NCBI GenBank assembly: GCA_035911095.1
Contig: JAMHWF010000033.1
Location: 14,900 to 78,899 of the forward strand
Source: JAMHWF01 sp035911095
GTDB taxonomy: Bacteria; Pseudomonadota; Gammaproteobacteria; Burkholderiales; Burkholderiaceae_C
Direction of reading: 5' to 3'
Length of the DNA: 64,000 nt
Below the pieces are notes generated by a model. The model was not told where the DNA came from. It saw nothing but the letters and a program-made list of their open reading frames with translations, and made no database searches. A program made the position numbers and the translations under genes. How positions within the stretch are numbered: the stretch's first letter is position 1; every line of letters starts with the position of its first letter. Shown here piece after piece: positions 29,999 through 38,162 of this stretch.

Positions 29999-31747
29999 AT
30001 GTTCTCGTCCTTCCGCCTCTCGATGACCTGGCTGCACACCTGGTTCGGCCTGGTGCTGGGCTACGTGCTGATGGTCTGCTTCTTCTTCGGCGCGCTCTCG
30101 GTGTTCGACCGCGAGATCGATCGCTGGGCGATCCCCGAGACGCGCTTCCCGGCGCAGCCGATGCCCTCGTTCGACCACGTGCTGAAGCCGGTGTTCGACC
30201 AGCTCAAGCCGCACCCGGACGACATGGAGTCGACGGCCGAGCGGGTGATCGGCCCGCTGCCGGATGCGGACACGATGCCGCTCGTCTCGCTGTACGCGTA
30301 CACGACCCATCGCGACCCGGTGCTCGGCATCGGCGGCGAGTTCAGCATCCCGAACAAGCCGAAGGACGCCTCGGACGACCACCAGCACGTGCACGGCTGG
30401 GCCACGATCGACCCCCGCAGCGGCGCCGTCCTGCGCGACGACCAGCTGAACATCGGCAGCGACTTCTTCTACCCGATGCACTACAGCCTGCACCTGCACT
30501 GGCTCGACCTGGGTTACTGGATCGTCGGCCTCGCGGCGCTGGTGATGCTGGCCGCGCTGGTCAGCGGGGTGGTGATGCACCGCAAGATCTTCCGCGAGTT
30601 CTTCACCTTCCGGCCGAAGAAGCACACCCAGCGCAGCGCGCTCGACCTGCACAACCTCACCGGCGTGGTGGCGCTGCCGTTCCACTTCTTCTTCGCCTTC
30701 ACGGGGCTGGTGATCTTCGCCGGCATCTACCTGCCGGTGTCGGACACGATGTTCAAGCCGCTGGCCAAGGCGCACGAGATCGCCGAAGCGGCCCGCACCG
30801 GGCTGCCGCACGAGGCGGCCGGCGTGGCGGCGCCGAGGGCCTCGATCGACGCGATGGTGGCCGAGGCCAAGCGCCGCTGGGACGCCCGCGGCATGCCCGG
30901 CGAGGTCGGCCTGCTGCTGGCGGACCACCTGGGTGACCAGAACGGCTACGTGAGCCTGTTCCGCGCCGGCAGCGACCAGGTCGCGCTGATCGGGCAGGGC
31001 ATTCACTTCGAGGCCTCGACCGGCCGCGTGATCCGCGAGGACCCGGTGCCCAACGCGGTGAGCAGCGTCAACGAGTACCTGACCGGCCTGCACCTGCAGC
31101 ACTTCCGCCACTGGCTGCTGCGCTGGCTGTACGTGCTGGGCGGGCTCGCCGGCTGCGTGTGCATCGCCACCTGCTTCATCTTCTTCGTCGAGAAGCGCAA
31201 GAAGCAGCACGCCGCCAAGGGCCTGGTCGGCAGCCGCGTGGTGGACGCGCTCGCCGTCACCACGGTGACCGGCATGGTCGTCGCCTCGATCGCGATGCTG
31301 GTCGCCAACCGCCTGCTGCCCGCCGACCTGCCGCTGCGCGGCGACTGGGAGGAGCGCGCCTTCTGGGCTGCCTGGGTCCTGGCACTGGCGCATGCCTTCT
31401 GGCGCAGCGCGCCGGTGGCCCTGGCGCGCATCGCGCCGGCCTGGCGCGAGCAGTGCTGGGCGATCGCCGGGCTCGCGGTGGCGGCCGTGCTGCTCAACTG
31501 GGCCACCACCGGCGACCACCTGCTGAAGACGCTCGGCGCCGGCTACTGGCCGGTCGCCGGGCTCGACCTGACGCTGCTGGTGGTGGCGGGCCTGGCGCTG
31601 TACGCGGCCCGCCGGCTGCAGCAGCGCGAAGCGGCGCTCGACCGCCCGCAGCGCAGCGGGCGCGACCCGAAGGCGGGCGCCGCGCGCCCGGACCGGGCCC
31701 TGCCCGGCGGTGCCACGGCCCAGGTGATGGGGGGCGAGGCGGGCTGA
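29999..31747 (+). CDS. PepSY-associated transmembrane protein, copy 2
   Basis: A 582-residue paralogue of the gene at 25954 with the same architecture. 'MTWLHTWFGLVLGYVLMVCFFFGALSVFDREIDRW' begins helix 1. His-rich motifs follow: 'YPMHYSLHLHWLDLGYW', 'MHRKIFREFFTFRPKKH', 'LDLHNLTGVVALPFHFFFAFTGLVIF' and 'LHLQHFRHWLLRWLYV'. The periplasmic loop after helix 1 is longer and His/Asp-rich ('DASDDHQHVHG'). The conserved His positions suggest haem- or metal-based electron transfer across the inner membrane. The start ATG at 29999 has GAGGGAG 9-10 bp upstream; the in-frame extension to 29939 lacks conserved features. It ends the metal-reduction cluster. Confidence 0.9.
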   Translation: MFSSFRLSMTWLHTWFGLVLGYVLMVCFFFGALSVFDREIDRWAIPETRFPAQPMPSFDHVLKPVFDQLKPHPDDMESTAERVIGPLPDADTMPLVSLYAYTTHRDPVLGIGGEFSIPNKPKDASDDHQHVHGWATIDPRSGAVLRDDQLNIGSDFFYPMHYSLHLHWLDLGYWIVGLAALVMLAALVSGVVMHRKIFREFFTFRPKKHTQRSALDLHNLTGVVALPFHFFFAFTGLVIFAGIYLPVSDTMFKPLAKAHEIAEAARTGLPHEAAGVAAPRASIDAMVAEAKRRWDARGMPGEVGLLLADHLGDQNGYVSLFRAGSDQVALIGQGIHFEASTGRVIREDPVPNAVSSVNEYLTGLHLQHFRHWLLRWLYVLGGLAGCVCIATCFIFFVEKRKKQHAAKGLVGSRVVDALAVTTVTGMVVASIAMLVANRLLPADLPLRGDWEERAFWAAWVLALAHAFWRSAPVALARIAPAWREQCWAIAGLAVAAVLLNWATTGDHLLKTLGAGYWPVAGLDLTLLVVAGLALYAARRLQQREAALDRPQRSGRDPKAGAARPDRALPGGATAQVMGGEAG

Positions 31748-31748
31748 C

Positions 31749-31768
31749 GCGCCCGGCGGCGCGGGCGC
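31749..31768. terminator. GC hairpin between converging genes
   Basis: A 7-bp perfect stem (GCGCCCG / CGGGCGC) with a 6-nt loop lies immediately after the PepSY stop and before the end of the convergent DUF3422 gene. There is no T-tract on either side, so this is only a possible bidirectional terminator. Confidence 0.35.
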
Positions 31769-31790
31769 CTGCGGTGCACCCGCCGCGGCC

Positions 31791-33227
31791 TCAGCCGTCG
31801 TGCAGGTGCAGCTTGTCGTGGATGCGCCGCGTCAGGCGCCACACGCCCCAGACGACGAGCGGGATCAACGCGCCGGCCGCCAGCTCCGGCTGGATCGGCA
31901 GCCCCGCGACCTTGGCCGCCTTGCCGCCGTAGAGGATCAGGCTCACGACGTAGTACGAGATCGCCGCGATCGACAGCCCCTCGACGGTCGACTGCAGGCG
32001 CAGCTGCAACGCCTGCCCGCGGGTGAGTCGGGCGAGCAGTTCCTGGTTCTGGCCCTCGCGCGCGATGTCGACCCGGGTGCGCAGCAGGGCGCCCGCCCGT
32101 TCGACGCGCTGCGACAGGGTCGCCAGCCGGTCGGCCGCGGCCTCGACGGTGGCGATCGCCGGCGTCAGCCGCCGCTGCATGAACTCGCCGATCGTCTGCG
32201 TGCCCGGGATCGGCCTTTCGCGCAGCTCGGCGATGCGCGCCCGCACCAGGCCCTGGTAGGCGCGGGTGGCGGCGAAGCGGTAGCCGTGCAGCGCGGTCGC
32301 GCGCTCGATGCCGGCGGCCAGGCCGACCAGCGTCTCGAGCAGCGCCTCGTCGGAGCCGTCGCGCCGCTCCAGCGCGGCGGTGATGTCGGCCAGCGCGAGC
32401 TCGGAGCGGCCGAGCAGCGGCTGCAGTTCCTTGGCGACCGGCAGGCCGCGCAGGGCCATCATGCGGTAGGTCTCGAGCTCGAGCAGCCGGGCGGCAATGC
32501 GGCCCGAGCGGGTGTCGGTGGTGCCCGGCGGGGCCAGGACCAAGATGCGTTCGAAGCCGTCCGGGCGCAGCGCGAAGTCGGTGACCGCGCAGCTGTGGCC
32601 GCCGCCGAGGTAGGAGGCGACGACGGTGCGCGGCCCGAACCACTCGGCGGCGCGTCGCAGCAGCGCGGGCTCGTCGTCGATCGGCGCCGAGAGCATCACC
32701 AGCTCGATCGCCGCGATCGTGCGGCCCGGGATCGCGGCCAGCCAGCCGGGCTCGACCGCGTCGCTGCGCAGCGGCCCGATCGGCGCATCGGCGGCGGCGG
32801 CGCCCGCGGCCGGATCGGCGGGCCAGGCGTCTGCACCTGCACCTGCACCTGCACCTGCACCTGCACCTGCGCCGGCCTCGCCGCCACCCGCGGCCGACAG
32901 CGCCTCGGGCGGCGGGCTCTGCACCACGGTGTAGCGGGTGAACTCGGTGTGTCGCTCCCAGCGCAGCGAACCGTGGGCGGGGCCGGCCAGGCGCAGCTGC
33001 AGGTAGTTGTGGTCGAGCGCGTCGTCGGCCAGGTCGGCGTGGCCGGGCAGGCGGCGCAGGTGGGCGAGCTCGTCGGTGCGGCTGGTGCCTTCGTTCAGCA
33101 CCGCCACCATCACCAGCAGCGCCGGCAGCCGGATGCGCGCGGCGGGGCGGGCGTGGACCTCGCCGTGCAGCGGCGCGCGGTGCGGGTCGTCGGGGGGCAG
33201 GAAGGCAGGGGGGGGCGTCGTGGTCAT
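31791..33227 (-). CDS. DUF3422 membrane-anchored protein
   Basis: A 478-residue DUF3422 protein of unknown function. Features: 'HGEVHARPAARIRLPALLVMVAVLNEG' near the N-terminus, 'FTRYTVVQ', 'HSCAVTDFALRPDGFERILVLAPPGTTDTRSGRIAARLLELETYRMMALRGLPVAKEL', a long helical coiled-coil middle, and two C-terminal helices (about 415-460, with 'GLSIAAISYYVVSLILYGGKAAKVAG'), which give the family its CorA-like look. It carries an Ala-Gly run (about residues 106-122), encoded by a hexanucleotide tandem repeat, in a spot that should be a surface loop. The ATG at 33227 fits the family N-terminus; the longer open frame to 33791 overlaps the fructokinase gene. Confidence 0.9.
   Translation of the reverse strand: MTTTPPPAFLPPDDPHRAPLHGEVHARPAARIRLPALLVMVAVLNEGTSRTDELAHLRRLPGHADLADDALDHNYLQLRLAGPAHGSLRWERHTEFTRYTVVQSPPPEALSAAGGGEAGAGAGAGAGAGAGADAWPADPAAGAAAADAPIGPLRSDAVEPGWLAAIPGRTIAAIELVMLSAPIDDEPALLRRAAEWFGPRTVVASYLGGGHSCAVTDFALRPDGFERILVLAPPGTTDTRSGRIAARLLELETYRMMALRGLPVAKELQPLLGRSELALADITAALERRDGSDEALLETLVGLAAGIERATALHGYRFAATRAYQGLVRARIAELRERPIPGTQTIGEFMQRRLTPAIATVEAAADRLATLSQRVERAGALLRTRVDIAREGQNQELLARLTRGQALQLRLQSTVEGLSIAAISYYVVSLILYGGKAAKVAGLPIQPELAAGALIPLVVWGVWRLTRRIHDKLHLHDG
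32831..32870. repeat. Hexanucleotide tandem repeat (CTGCAC)n
   Basis: Six full copies plus four bases of CTGCAC in perfect tandem, inside the DUF3422 gene, where it encodes alternating Ala-Gly. Because the unit is 6 bp, slippage would change the protein by whole Ala-Gly pairs without a frameshift. Confidence 0.95.
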
Positions 33228-33313
33228 CGTCGGGTCGCTGCGTGATGCGCTTCGGGTGGCGCCGCGTACGGCCGGCGCGGCGCGGAGTGTGCGCGACGCG
33301 CGGACCCTGCCGC

Positions 33314-34300
33314 TCAGCCCCAGAGCCGGGCCGCGCCCCGCACGCCCGAGCTGTCGCCGTGGCGGCTGCGCACGAGCCGCGTGCGCAGCGGCGCCTCGGC
33401 GCCGGCCGAGAACACGTGCCGGCCCCACAGGCGTGGCACCGCCTCGTAGAGCGCATCGAGCTGCGAGAGCCCGCCGCCGAGCACGATCACGTCGGGGTCG
33501 AGCAGGTTGACCACGCCGGCGAGCGCGCGGGCTAGCCGCTCGGCATGGCGCGCCAGCGTGGCCTGGCAGGCGGCATCGCCGGCGGCGGCCGCGCGGGCGA
33601 TCGCCGCGGCATCGAGGGCGGTGTCGAGGCCGGCTCCGGAGGCCGCGCCCGGCGCGGCGGCGACGCGCGCATGGTCCGCCGCGAGGCCCGGGCCGCTGAG
33701 CCAGGTCTCGATGCAGCCGCGCCGCCCGCAATAGCAGGGCGGCCCGGGTTGCTCGTCCGGCGCGGCCCAGGGCAGCGGGTTGTGGCCCCACTCGCCGGCC
33801 AGGCCGTTGGCGCCCGCGACGAGGCGGCCCTCGACCACGAGGCCGCCGCCGACGCCGGTGCCGAGGATCACCGCGAACACCACCGCCGCACCGGCGGCCG
33901 CGCCGTCGACCGCCTCGGAAAGCGCGAGGCAGTTCGCGTCGTTGGCCAGCCGCACCGGCCGGCCGAGCGCGGCGGCGAGGTCGCGGCCGAAGGGGCGGCC
34001 GTTCAGGCAGGTCGAGTTCGCGTTGCGCATCAGGCCGGCGGGGGTCTCGCTGCCCGGCGTGCCCAGGCCCACCGGCGCGCCGCGCAGGCCGCTCGCCGCC
34101 TCGGCCCGCTCGACCAGGCCGCGGATCGCCGCGATCGTGCCCGCGTAGTCGCCGGCCGGCGTCGGCACGCGCTCGCGCCAGCGTTCGCCACCCTCGCGGC
34201 CGAGCACCACGGCTTCGAGCTTGGTGCCGCCGACGTCGATGCCGATCGTCGCGTCGGCGGGCGCGGCGCCTGCCGCCCGCACCGGGGCTGCGCTGCTCAT
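33314..34300 (-). CDS. mak: Fructokinase Mak (ROK family)
   Basis: A 328-residue ROK-family sugar kinase that phosphorylates fructose (or a related hexose) with ATP. Motifs: ATP-site DVGGTK at 22-27, 'NANSTCLNGRPFGRDLAAALGRPVRLANDANCLALSEAVDGAAAGA' with catalytic D121, 'GEWGHNPLPW' with zinc ligand H173, and the zinc-binding Cys cluster 'CYCGRRGCIETW' (Cys 189, 191, 196). 'KHGDSSGVRGAAWLW' of E. coli Mak corresponds here to 'RHGDSSGVRGAARLWG'. The near-identical motif order makes Mak more likely than NagK or a ROK repressor; there is no HTH domain. It follows the aminopeptidase gene by 10 bp on the same strand. Confidence 0.92.
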   Translation of the reverse strand: MSSAAPVRAAGAAPADATIGIDVGGTKLEAVVLGREGGERWRERVPTPAGDYAGTIAAIRGLVERAEAASGLRGAPVGLGTPGSETPAGLMRNANSTCLNGRPFGRDLAAALGRPVRLANDANCLALSEAVDGAAAGAAVVFAVILGTGVGGGLVVEGRLVAGANGLAGEWGHNPLPWAAPDEQPGPPCYCGRRGCIETWLSGPGLAADHARVAAAPGAASGAGLDTALDAAAIARAAAAGDAACQATLARHAERLARALAGVVNLLDPDVIVLGGGLSQLDALYEAVPRLWGRHVFSAGAEAPLRTRLVRSRHGDSSGVRGAARLWG

Positions 34301-34310
34301 GCCGCGGCGC

Positions 34311-36179
34311 TCAGACCGAGGCGGCGACGTCCGCGGCCGGCTGGCCGATCGGCTCGGTGCGCTTGAGCAGCCATTCGAGCGCCTCGCCCGAGACGAGCGG
34401 CAGCAGCCGCGTGCGCACCTCGTCGTGATACGCGTCGAGCCAGGCGATCTCGTCGTCGCGCAGCAGCTCAGGCACGAGGCAGCGGGTGTCGATCGGGCAG
34501 AGCGTCAGCGTCTCGAAGGCGAGGAACTCGCCGAAGGCCTCACCCTCGCCGCTGTCGGGCGCCGGCACCGCGAGCACCAGGTTCTCGATGCGCACGCCCC
34601 ACTGCCCGGCGCGGTAGAGCCCGGGCTCGACCGAGGTGATCATCCCCGGCTGCATTGCCATCGCCGGCTCGACGACCGCCTTGCTGATCGTCTGCGGCCC
34701 CTCGTGCACATTGAGGAAGTAGCCGACGCCGTGGCCGGTGCCGTGGCCGAAGTCGAGCCCGGCCTCCCACAGCGGCGCGCGCGCAAGGGTGTCGAGCATC
34801 GGTCCCGGCGTGCCGCGCGGGAAGCGGGCCCGGCTGAGCGCGATCGTGCCGCGCAGCACGCGCGTCACGTCGCGCTTCGTCGCGTCGCTCAGGCTGCCGA
34901 TCGGCCACACGCGCGTGATGTCGGTGGTGCCGCCGAGGTACTGGCCGCCGCTGTCGATCAGCAGCAGCCCGTCGCCCTCGATCACCGCGTGCGACTCGGG
35001 GGTCGCGCGGTAGTGCGGCATCGCGCCGTTGGCGGCAAAGCCGGCGATCGTCGCGAAGCTCGGGCCGACGAAGCCGGGCTGGCGCGCGCGTTCGGCGGTC
35101 AGGCGCTCGTCGACGTCGAGCTCGGTCAGGGGTTCGCCGCTGCTTCCGGCGCTCGCGAGCGCGGCCTCGAAGGCGGCGTAGAAGGCGCACATCGCCGCGC
35201 CGTCGCGGGCCATGACCTCGCGCACCTGCGCCGCTTCGGCCTCGCTCTTGCGGCTCTTGGCGAGCGTGCTCGGGTTGACCGACTCGACCACCCGCACGCC
35301 GGCCGGCACCGCCTCGCGCAGGCCGAGCGTCACGCGCCGCGGGTCGATCAGCAGCACGGCGTCCGCCGGCAGCGCCGCGAGCGCATCGGCCGCGTCGTCG
35401 TAGAGCGCCAGGCGGATGCCGTCGGCGGCCAGCCGGGCGGCGAGCGCCTCGTCGATCTTGCCGGGCACGATGAACAGCGTCATGCCCTGCGCCGGGTCGG
35501 CCGCGACCAGCGCATGGGCGAGGAAGACCGGGTTGTAGGGCACGTCGGCGCCGCGCAGGTTGGTGAGCCAGGCGATGTCGTCGACGGTCGACACGAGATG
35601 CTGCGTTGCGCCCAGGGCGCGCATCGCCTCGCGCACCCGCGCCAGCTTGGCGGCGCGCGGCTCGGGCGCCTGCGGTGCGAGGTGCTCGTAGACCGGCGCG
35701 TGCGGCAGCGCCGGCCGCTCCGGCCAGGCCGCGTCGACGAGGTCCAGGTCGGTGCGCAGCACGACGCCGGCGCGCTCCAGTGCGGTGCGCAGCGCCTTCG
35801 CCGCGGCCAGGCCGAGCACTTGGCCGTCGACCACCACGCTGCGGCCGGCCGGCACCTCGCGCGCCAGCCATTCGACATGGGCCGCCGCGTTGCCGGTCGG
35901 GATCTTCACCAGCTCGATGCCGGTGCCCGCCAGCTCGGCCTCGGCCTGCACCCAGTAGCGGCTGTCGGCGAACAGCGCGGCGCGCTGGGCGGTGACCACC
36001 AGCGTACCCATCGAGCCGGTGAAGCCGCTGAACCATTCGCGTGCCTGCCAGCGCCCGGGCAGGTACTCGGACAGGTGCGGGTCGCTCGAAGGCACGAGCA
36101 GGGCGTCGACGCCCTGCGCGGACATGGCCTCGCGCAGCCGTTCGAGGCGCAGGCGGATCGGGGAAGTGCGGGTGTCCAT
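34311..36179 (-). CDS. pepP: Xaa-Pro aminopeptidase (aminopeptidase P, M24B)
   Basis: A 622-residue three-domain aminopeptidase P of the long (eukaryote/XPNPEP1-like) type. It removes N-terminal residues before proline, using two Mn/Zn ions, in the cytoplasm. Two creatinase-like N-terminal domains ('SDPHLSEYLPGRWQAREWFSGFTGSMGTLVVT' is highly characteristic) precede the pita-bread domain. Metal ligands are visible as 'LLIDSGGQYLGGTTDITRVWPIG' (two Asp), 'GHGTGHGVGYFLNVHEGP' (His), 'MITSVEPGLY' (Glu) and 'VRIENLVLAV' (Glu). All five ligands are present. It is first of a two-gene operon with mak. Confidence 0.94.
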   Translation of the reverse strand: MDTRTSPIRLRLERLREAMSAQGVDALLVPSSDPHLSEYLPGRWQAREWFSGFTGSMGTLVVTAQRAALFADSRYWVQAEAELAGTGIELVKIPTGNAAAHVEWLAREVPAGRSVVVDGQVLGLAAAKALRTALERAGVVLRTDLDLVDAAWPERPALPHAPVYEHLAPQAPEPRAAKLARVREAMRALGATQHLVSTVDDIAWLTNLRGADVPYNPVFLAHALVAADPAQGMTLFIVPGKIDEALAARLAADGIRLALYDDAADALAALPADAVLLIDPRRVTLGLREAVPAGVRVVESVNPSTLAKSRKSEAEAAQVREVMARDGAAMCAFYAAFEAALASAGSSGEPLTELDVDERLTAERARQPGFVGPSFATIAGFAANGAMPHYRATPESHAVIEGDGLLLIDSGGQYLGGTTDITRVWPIGSLSDATKRDVTRVLRGTIALSRARFPRGTPGPMLDTLARAPLWEAGLDFGHGTGHGVGYFLNVHEGPQTISKAVVEPAMAMQPGMITSVEPGLYRAGQWGVRIENLVLAVPAPDSGEGEAFGEFLAFETLTLCPIDTRCLVPELLRDDEIAWLDAYHDEVRTRLLPLVSGEALEWLLKRTEPIGQPAADVAASV

Positions 36180-36388
36180 GCGGGAGCTCCTGGCGTCGGG
36201 CCGGCGATGGCACGGCCCTTTGGACCATCTTGCGACGATTCTAGGAAGGCGTTCCTCGTCCAGGCCTCACAAGTGCTTGCATAGCGGCTGCACTGGGGCA
36301 TTTCCACGGTGGCGCCGTGGGGGGCGTGAGGCGTAGAGTCGCCCGACCGATACGAGCGTCGGGCACCACGCCCGGACAGGAGACTTGC

Positions 36389-36637
36389 ATGGAAAAGAGA
36401 CTGCATCTGCTCGAGTCGTTCCACGCCACCGGCAGCGACGGCGTCGACTACTACGTGCACGGCTACGAGCACCTCGGCCGGATCGAGCCGATGGTCAACG
36501 CCCAGGAGCACTGGGAGCCGCTCGGGGTCGCCGAGTACAAGCTCGCCGACGGGCGCGGCGTCACGATGCGCGCCAACGGCAGCCTGTACATCACCGACAG
36601 CGGCATCGAGCTGGCGCCCGCCGCGGGCCACCATTGA
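36389..36637 (+). CDS. Small hypothetical protein
   Basis: An 82-residue soluble protein (MEKRLHLLESFHATGSDGVDYYVHGYEHL...). A good ribosome-binding site (ACAGGAGA, 36376-36383) stands 5-6 bp before the ATG. The sequence reads as a compact mixed alpha/beta domain: 'YYVHGYEHLGRIEPMVNAQEHWEPLGVAEYKLADGRGVTMRANGSLYITDSGIEL'. Codon use and the non-random composition indicate a real gene. I do not recognise a family. It diverges from pepP with a 209-bp intergenic region. Confidence 0.7.
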   Translation: MEKRLHLLESFHATGSDGVDYYVHGYEHLGRIEPMVNAQEHWEPLGVAEYKLADGRGVTMRANGSLYITDSGIELAPAAGHH

Positions 36638-36696
36638 ACGGACGCGGCGCGGGCGGCTGAGCCGTCCGGCCGGCGTCGCCTTCTGCAGCAAGCTTT

Positions 36697-38094
36697 TCAG
36701 GCCGGCGCTGCCGGCAGGGGTTTGCCTGCCTCGGACTCGGCGGTCTCGCCGTTCTCGCCGTTCTCGATGCGCCGGCGCACCTCGGCGATGTGGCTGCGCA
36801 GCGTGTAGAGCTCGTCCGCATGCGACAGGGGCACGCGGATCTGCCCGACGCGCTCGTCGAGTTGCACCAGCTCCGCCAGCAGCTGCTCGGGCGGACGGTC
36901 GCCGGTGGCGCTATCGATGTCGCGCAGCTGCGCGTACCAGCGGAAGATGCGCGAGCGGATGCGCCACTCGTAGACCGGCGGCAGCATCCTCGACAGCGGG
37001 ATCAGCACCGCGATGATCGACAGCAGCACCGGCCACATGCGGTCGACGAGATTGGCGGCCCAGAACGGCATCCAGCGCTGCAGGAAGGGCGTGCCGCCGC
37101 TCTGGTAGATGCGCTGCGCCTCGGCGGCGATCGGCCACTCCGAGTTGCGCGTGTTCGGGAAGTCGCCCTTGCGCTGGAACCAGCCCGAGCCGCCATGCGC
37201 CTGCTCGGCCGCCTGCACGAAGAGCTGCATCAGCGCCGGGTGGGTCTTGGCGCGCGAGATCAGCATCGCGGTCGGCGCGAGCAGGTGCACGTCGCGCGGC
37301 GGCACGTCGCCCGCGAGGTCGACCACCCCGCGTGGCAGCACCACCGGGCTCATGAACGGGAAGCGGCGCGAATAGGCCTCGGCCTGGGCGAAGTCGAGCA
37401 GGTGGATGCCCTTGGCGCCGAGCAGCATCTGCACCATGCCTGACTCGGGCGCCGAGGCGAAGACGACCGCATCGGAGCGGCCCTCGATCAGGTCGACCAC
37501 CGCCGGCGTCTGCGTCTGCCGCTTCAGCGTCAGCGCCGAAGGTTCGATGCGGTTGACCTCGAGCAGCTTGCTCATCAGCACCGGCACGCCGCTGCCGGAC
37601 GCGCCGATGTCGATGCGCCAGCCGTCGAGCCGGGTCAGGCTGTCGAGCACCGGCTTGCCGGTCAGGCGGCGCGCGCTGTCCTCGCGGTAGAAGAGCCACA
37701 CCGGCTCGTAGAACAGGCTGCCGAGCGAGACCAGTTCGGGCTCGTTCTCCGGCCCCGAGACGCCGGGCTCGCGGGTGTCGGCACCGCCCTGCACGAAGGC
37801 GAGGTCGACGTCGGCACTCGGGTCGCGCAGCAGCGCGAGGTTCTCTGCGGCGCCCTGCGTCGGGCGCAGTTCGACCGTGATGCCGAAGCGCGCGAGGTAC
37901 TCGGCATAGCGCTGGCCGAAGGCGGCGTAGGCGCCTTGCGGCGCGCCGGTGGCCAGCACGACGCGGCTCGGTGGCGTCGGGTTGAGCACCTTGTAGGCCA
38001 CCACCAGCAGGACCACCGTCAGCAGCGCGAACGGCCCGGTCGTGAGGATCAGTTCGCGGATGGCGACGAGGGTGTCTTGCAGGGACTTGCGCAT
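36697..38094 (-). CDS. TAXI-family TRAP solute-binding protein with membrane anchors
   Basis: A 465-residue protein of the TAXI family. Instead of a cleavable signal it has an N-terminal transmembrane anchor (about 17-39, 'FALLTVVLLVVAYKVL'), then the binding domain: 'VVLATGAPQGAYAAFGQRYAEYL', 'LRPTQGAAENLALLRDPSADVDLAFVQGG', 'LASLFYEPVWLFYR'-like and 'IDIGASGSGVPVLMSKLLEVN'. After it comes a second helix (about 370-395, 'WPVLLSIIAVLIPLSRMLPP') and a cytoplasmic helical tail ending in a Glu/Asn-rich stretch. No TRAP permease (DctQM fusion) is adjacent, so it may be a membrane-bound sensor or an orphan receptor. The Met at 38094 gives the usual TAXI start. Confidence 0.85.
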   Translation of the reverse strand: MRKSLQDTLVAIRELILTTGPFALLTVVLLVVAYKVLNPTPPSRVVLATGAPQGAYAAFGQRYAEYLARFGITVELRPTQGAAENLALLRDPSADVDLAFVQGGADTREPGVSGPENEPELVSLGSLFYEPVWLFYREDSARRLTGKPVLDSLTRLDGWRIDIGASGSGVPVLMSKLLEVNRIEPSALTLKRQTQTPAVVDLIEGRSDAVVFASAPESGMVQMLLGAKGIHLLDFAQAEAYSRRFPFMSPVVLPRGVVDLAGDVPPRDVHLLAPTAMLISRAKTHPALMQLFVQAAEQAHGGSGWFQRKGDFPNTRNSEWPIAAEAQRIYQSGGTPFLQRWMPFWAANLVDRMWPVLLSIIAVLIPLSRMLPPVYEWRIRSRIFRWYAQLRDIDSATGDRPPEQLLAELVQLDERVGQIRVPLSHADELYTLRSHIAEVRRRIENGENGETAESEAGKPLPAAPA

Positions 38095-38162
38095 CGGTGT
38101 CGGCGTCGGGCGAAGCCCGCACGATACCCGGCGATGCCGGGGTGCGCCGCTATCCTTGCGCG

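Noticed and set aside
32831..32870. Tandem repeat considered as a CRISPR array
   Set aside because: The units are 6 bp with no spacers and lie inside a coding gene; no Cas genes are present in the window.
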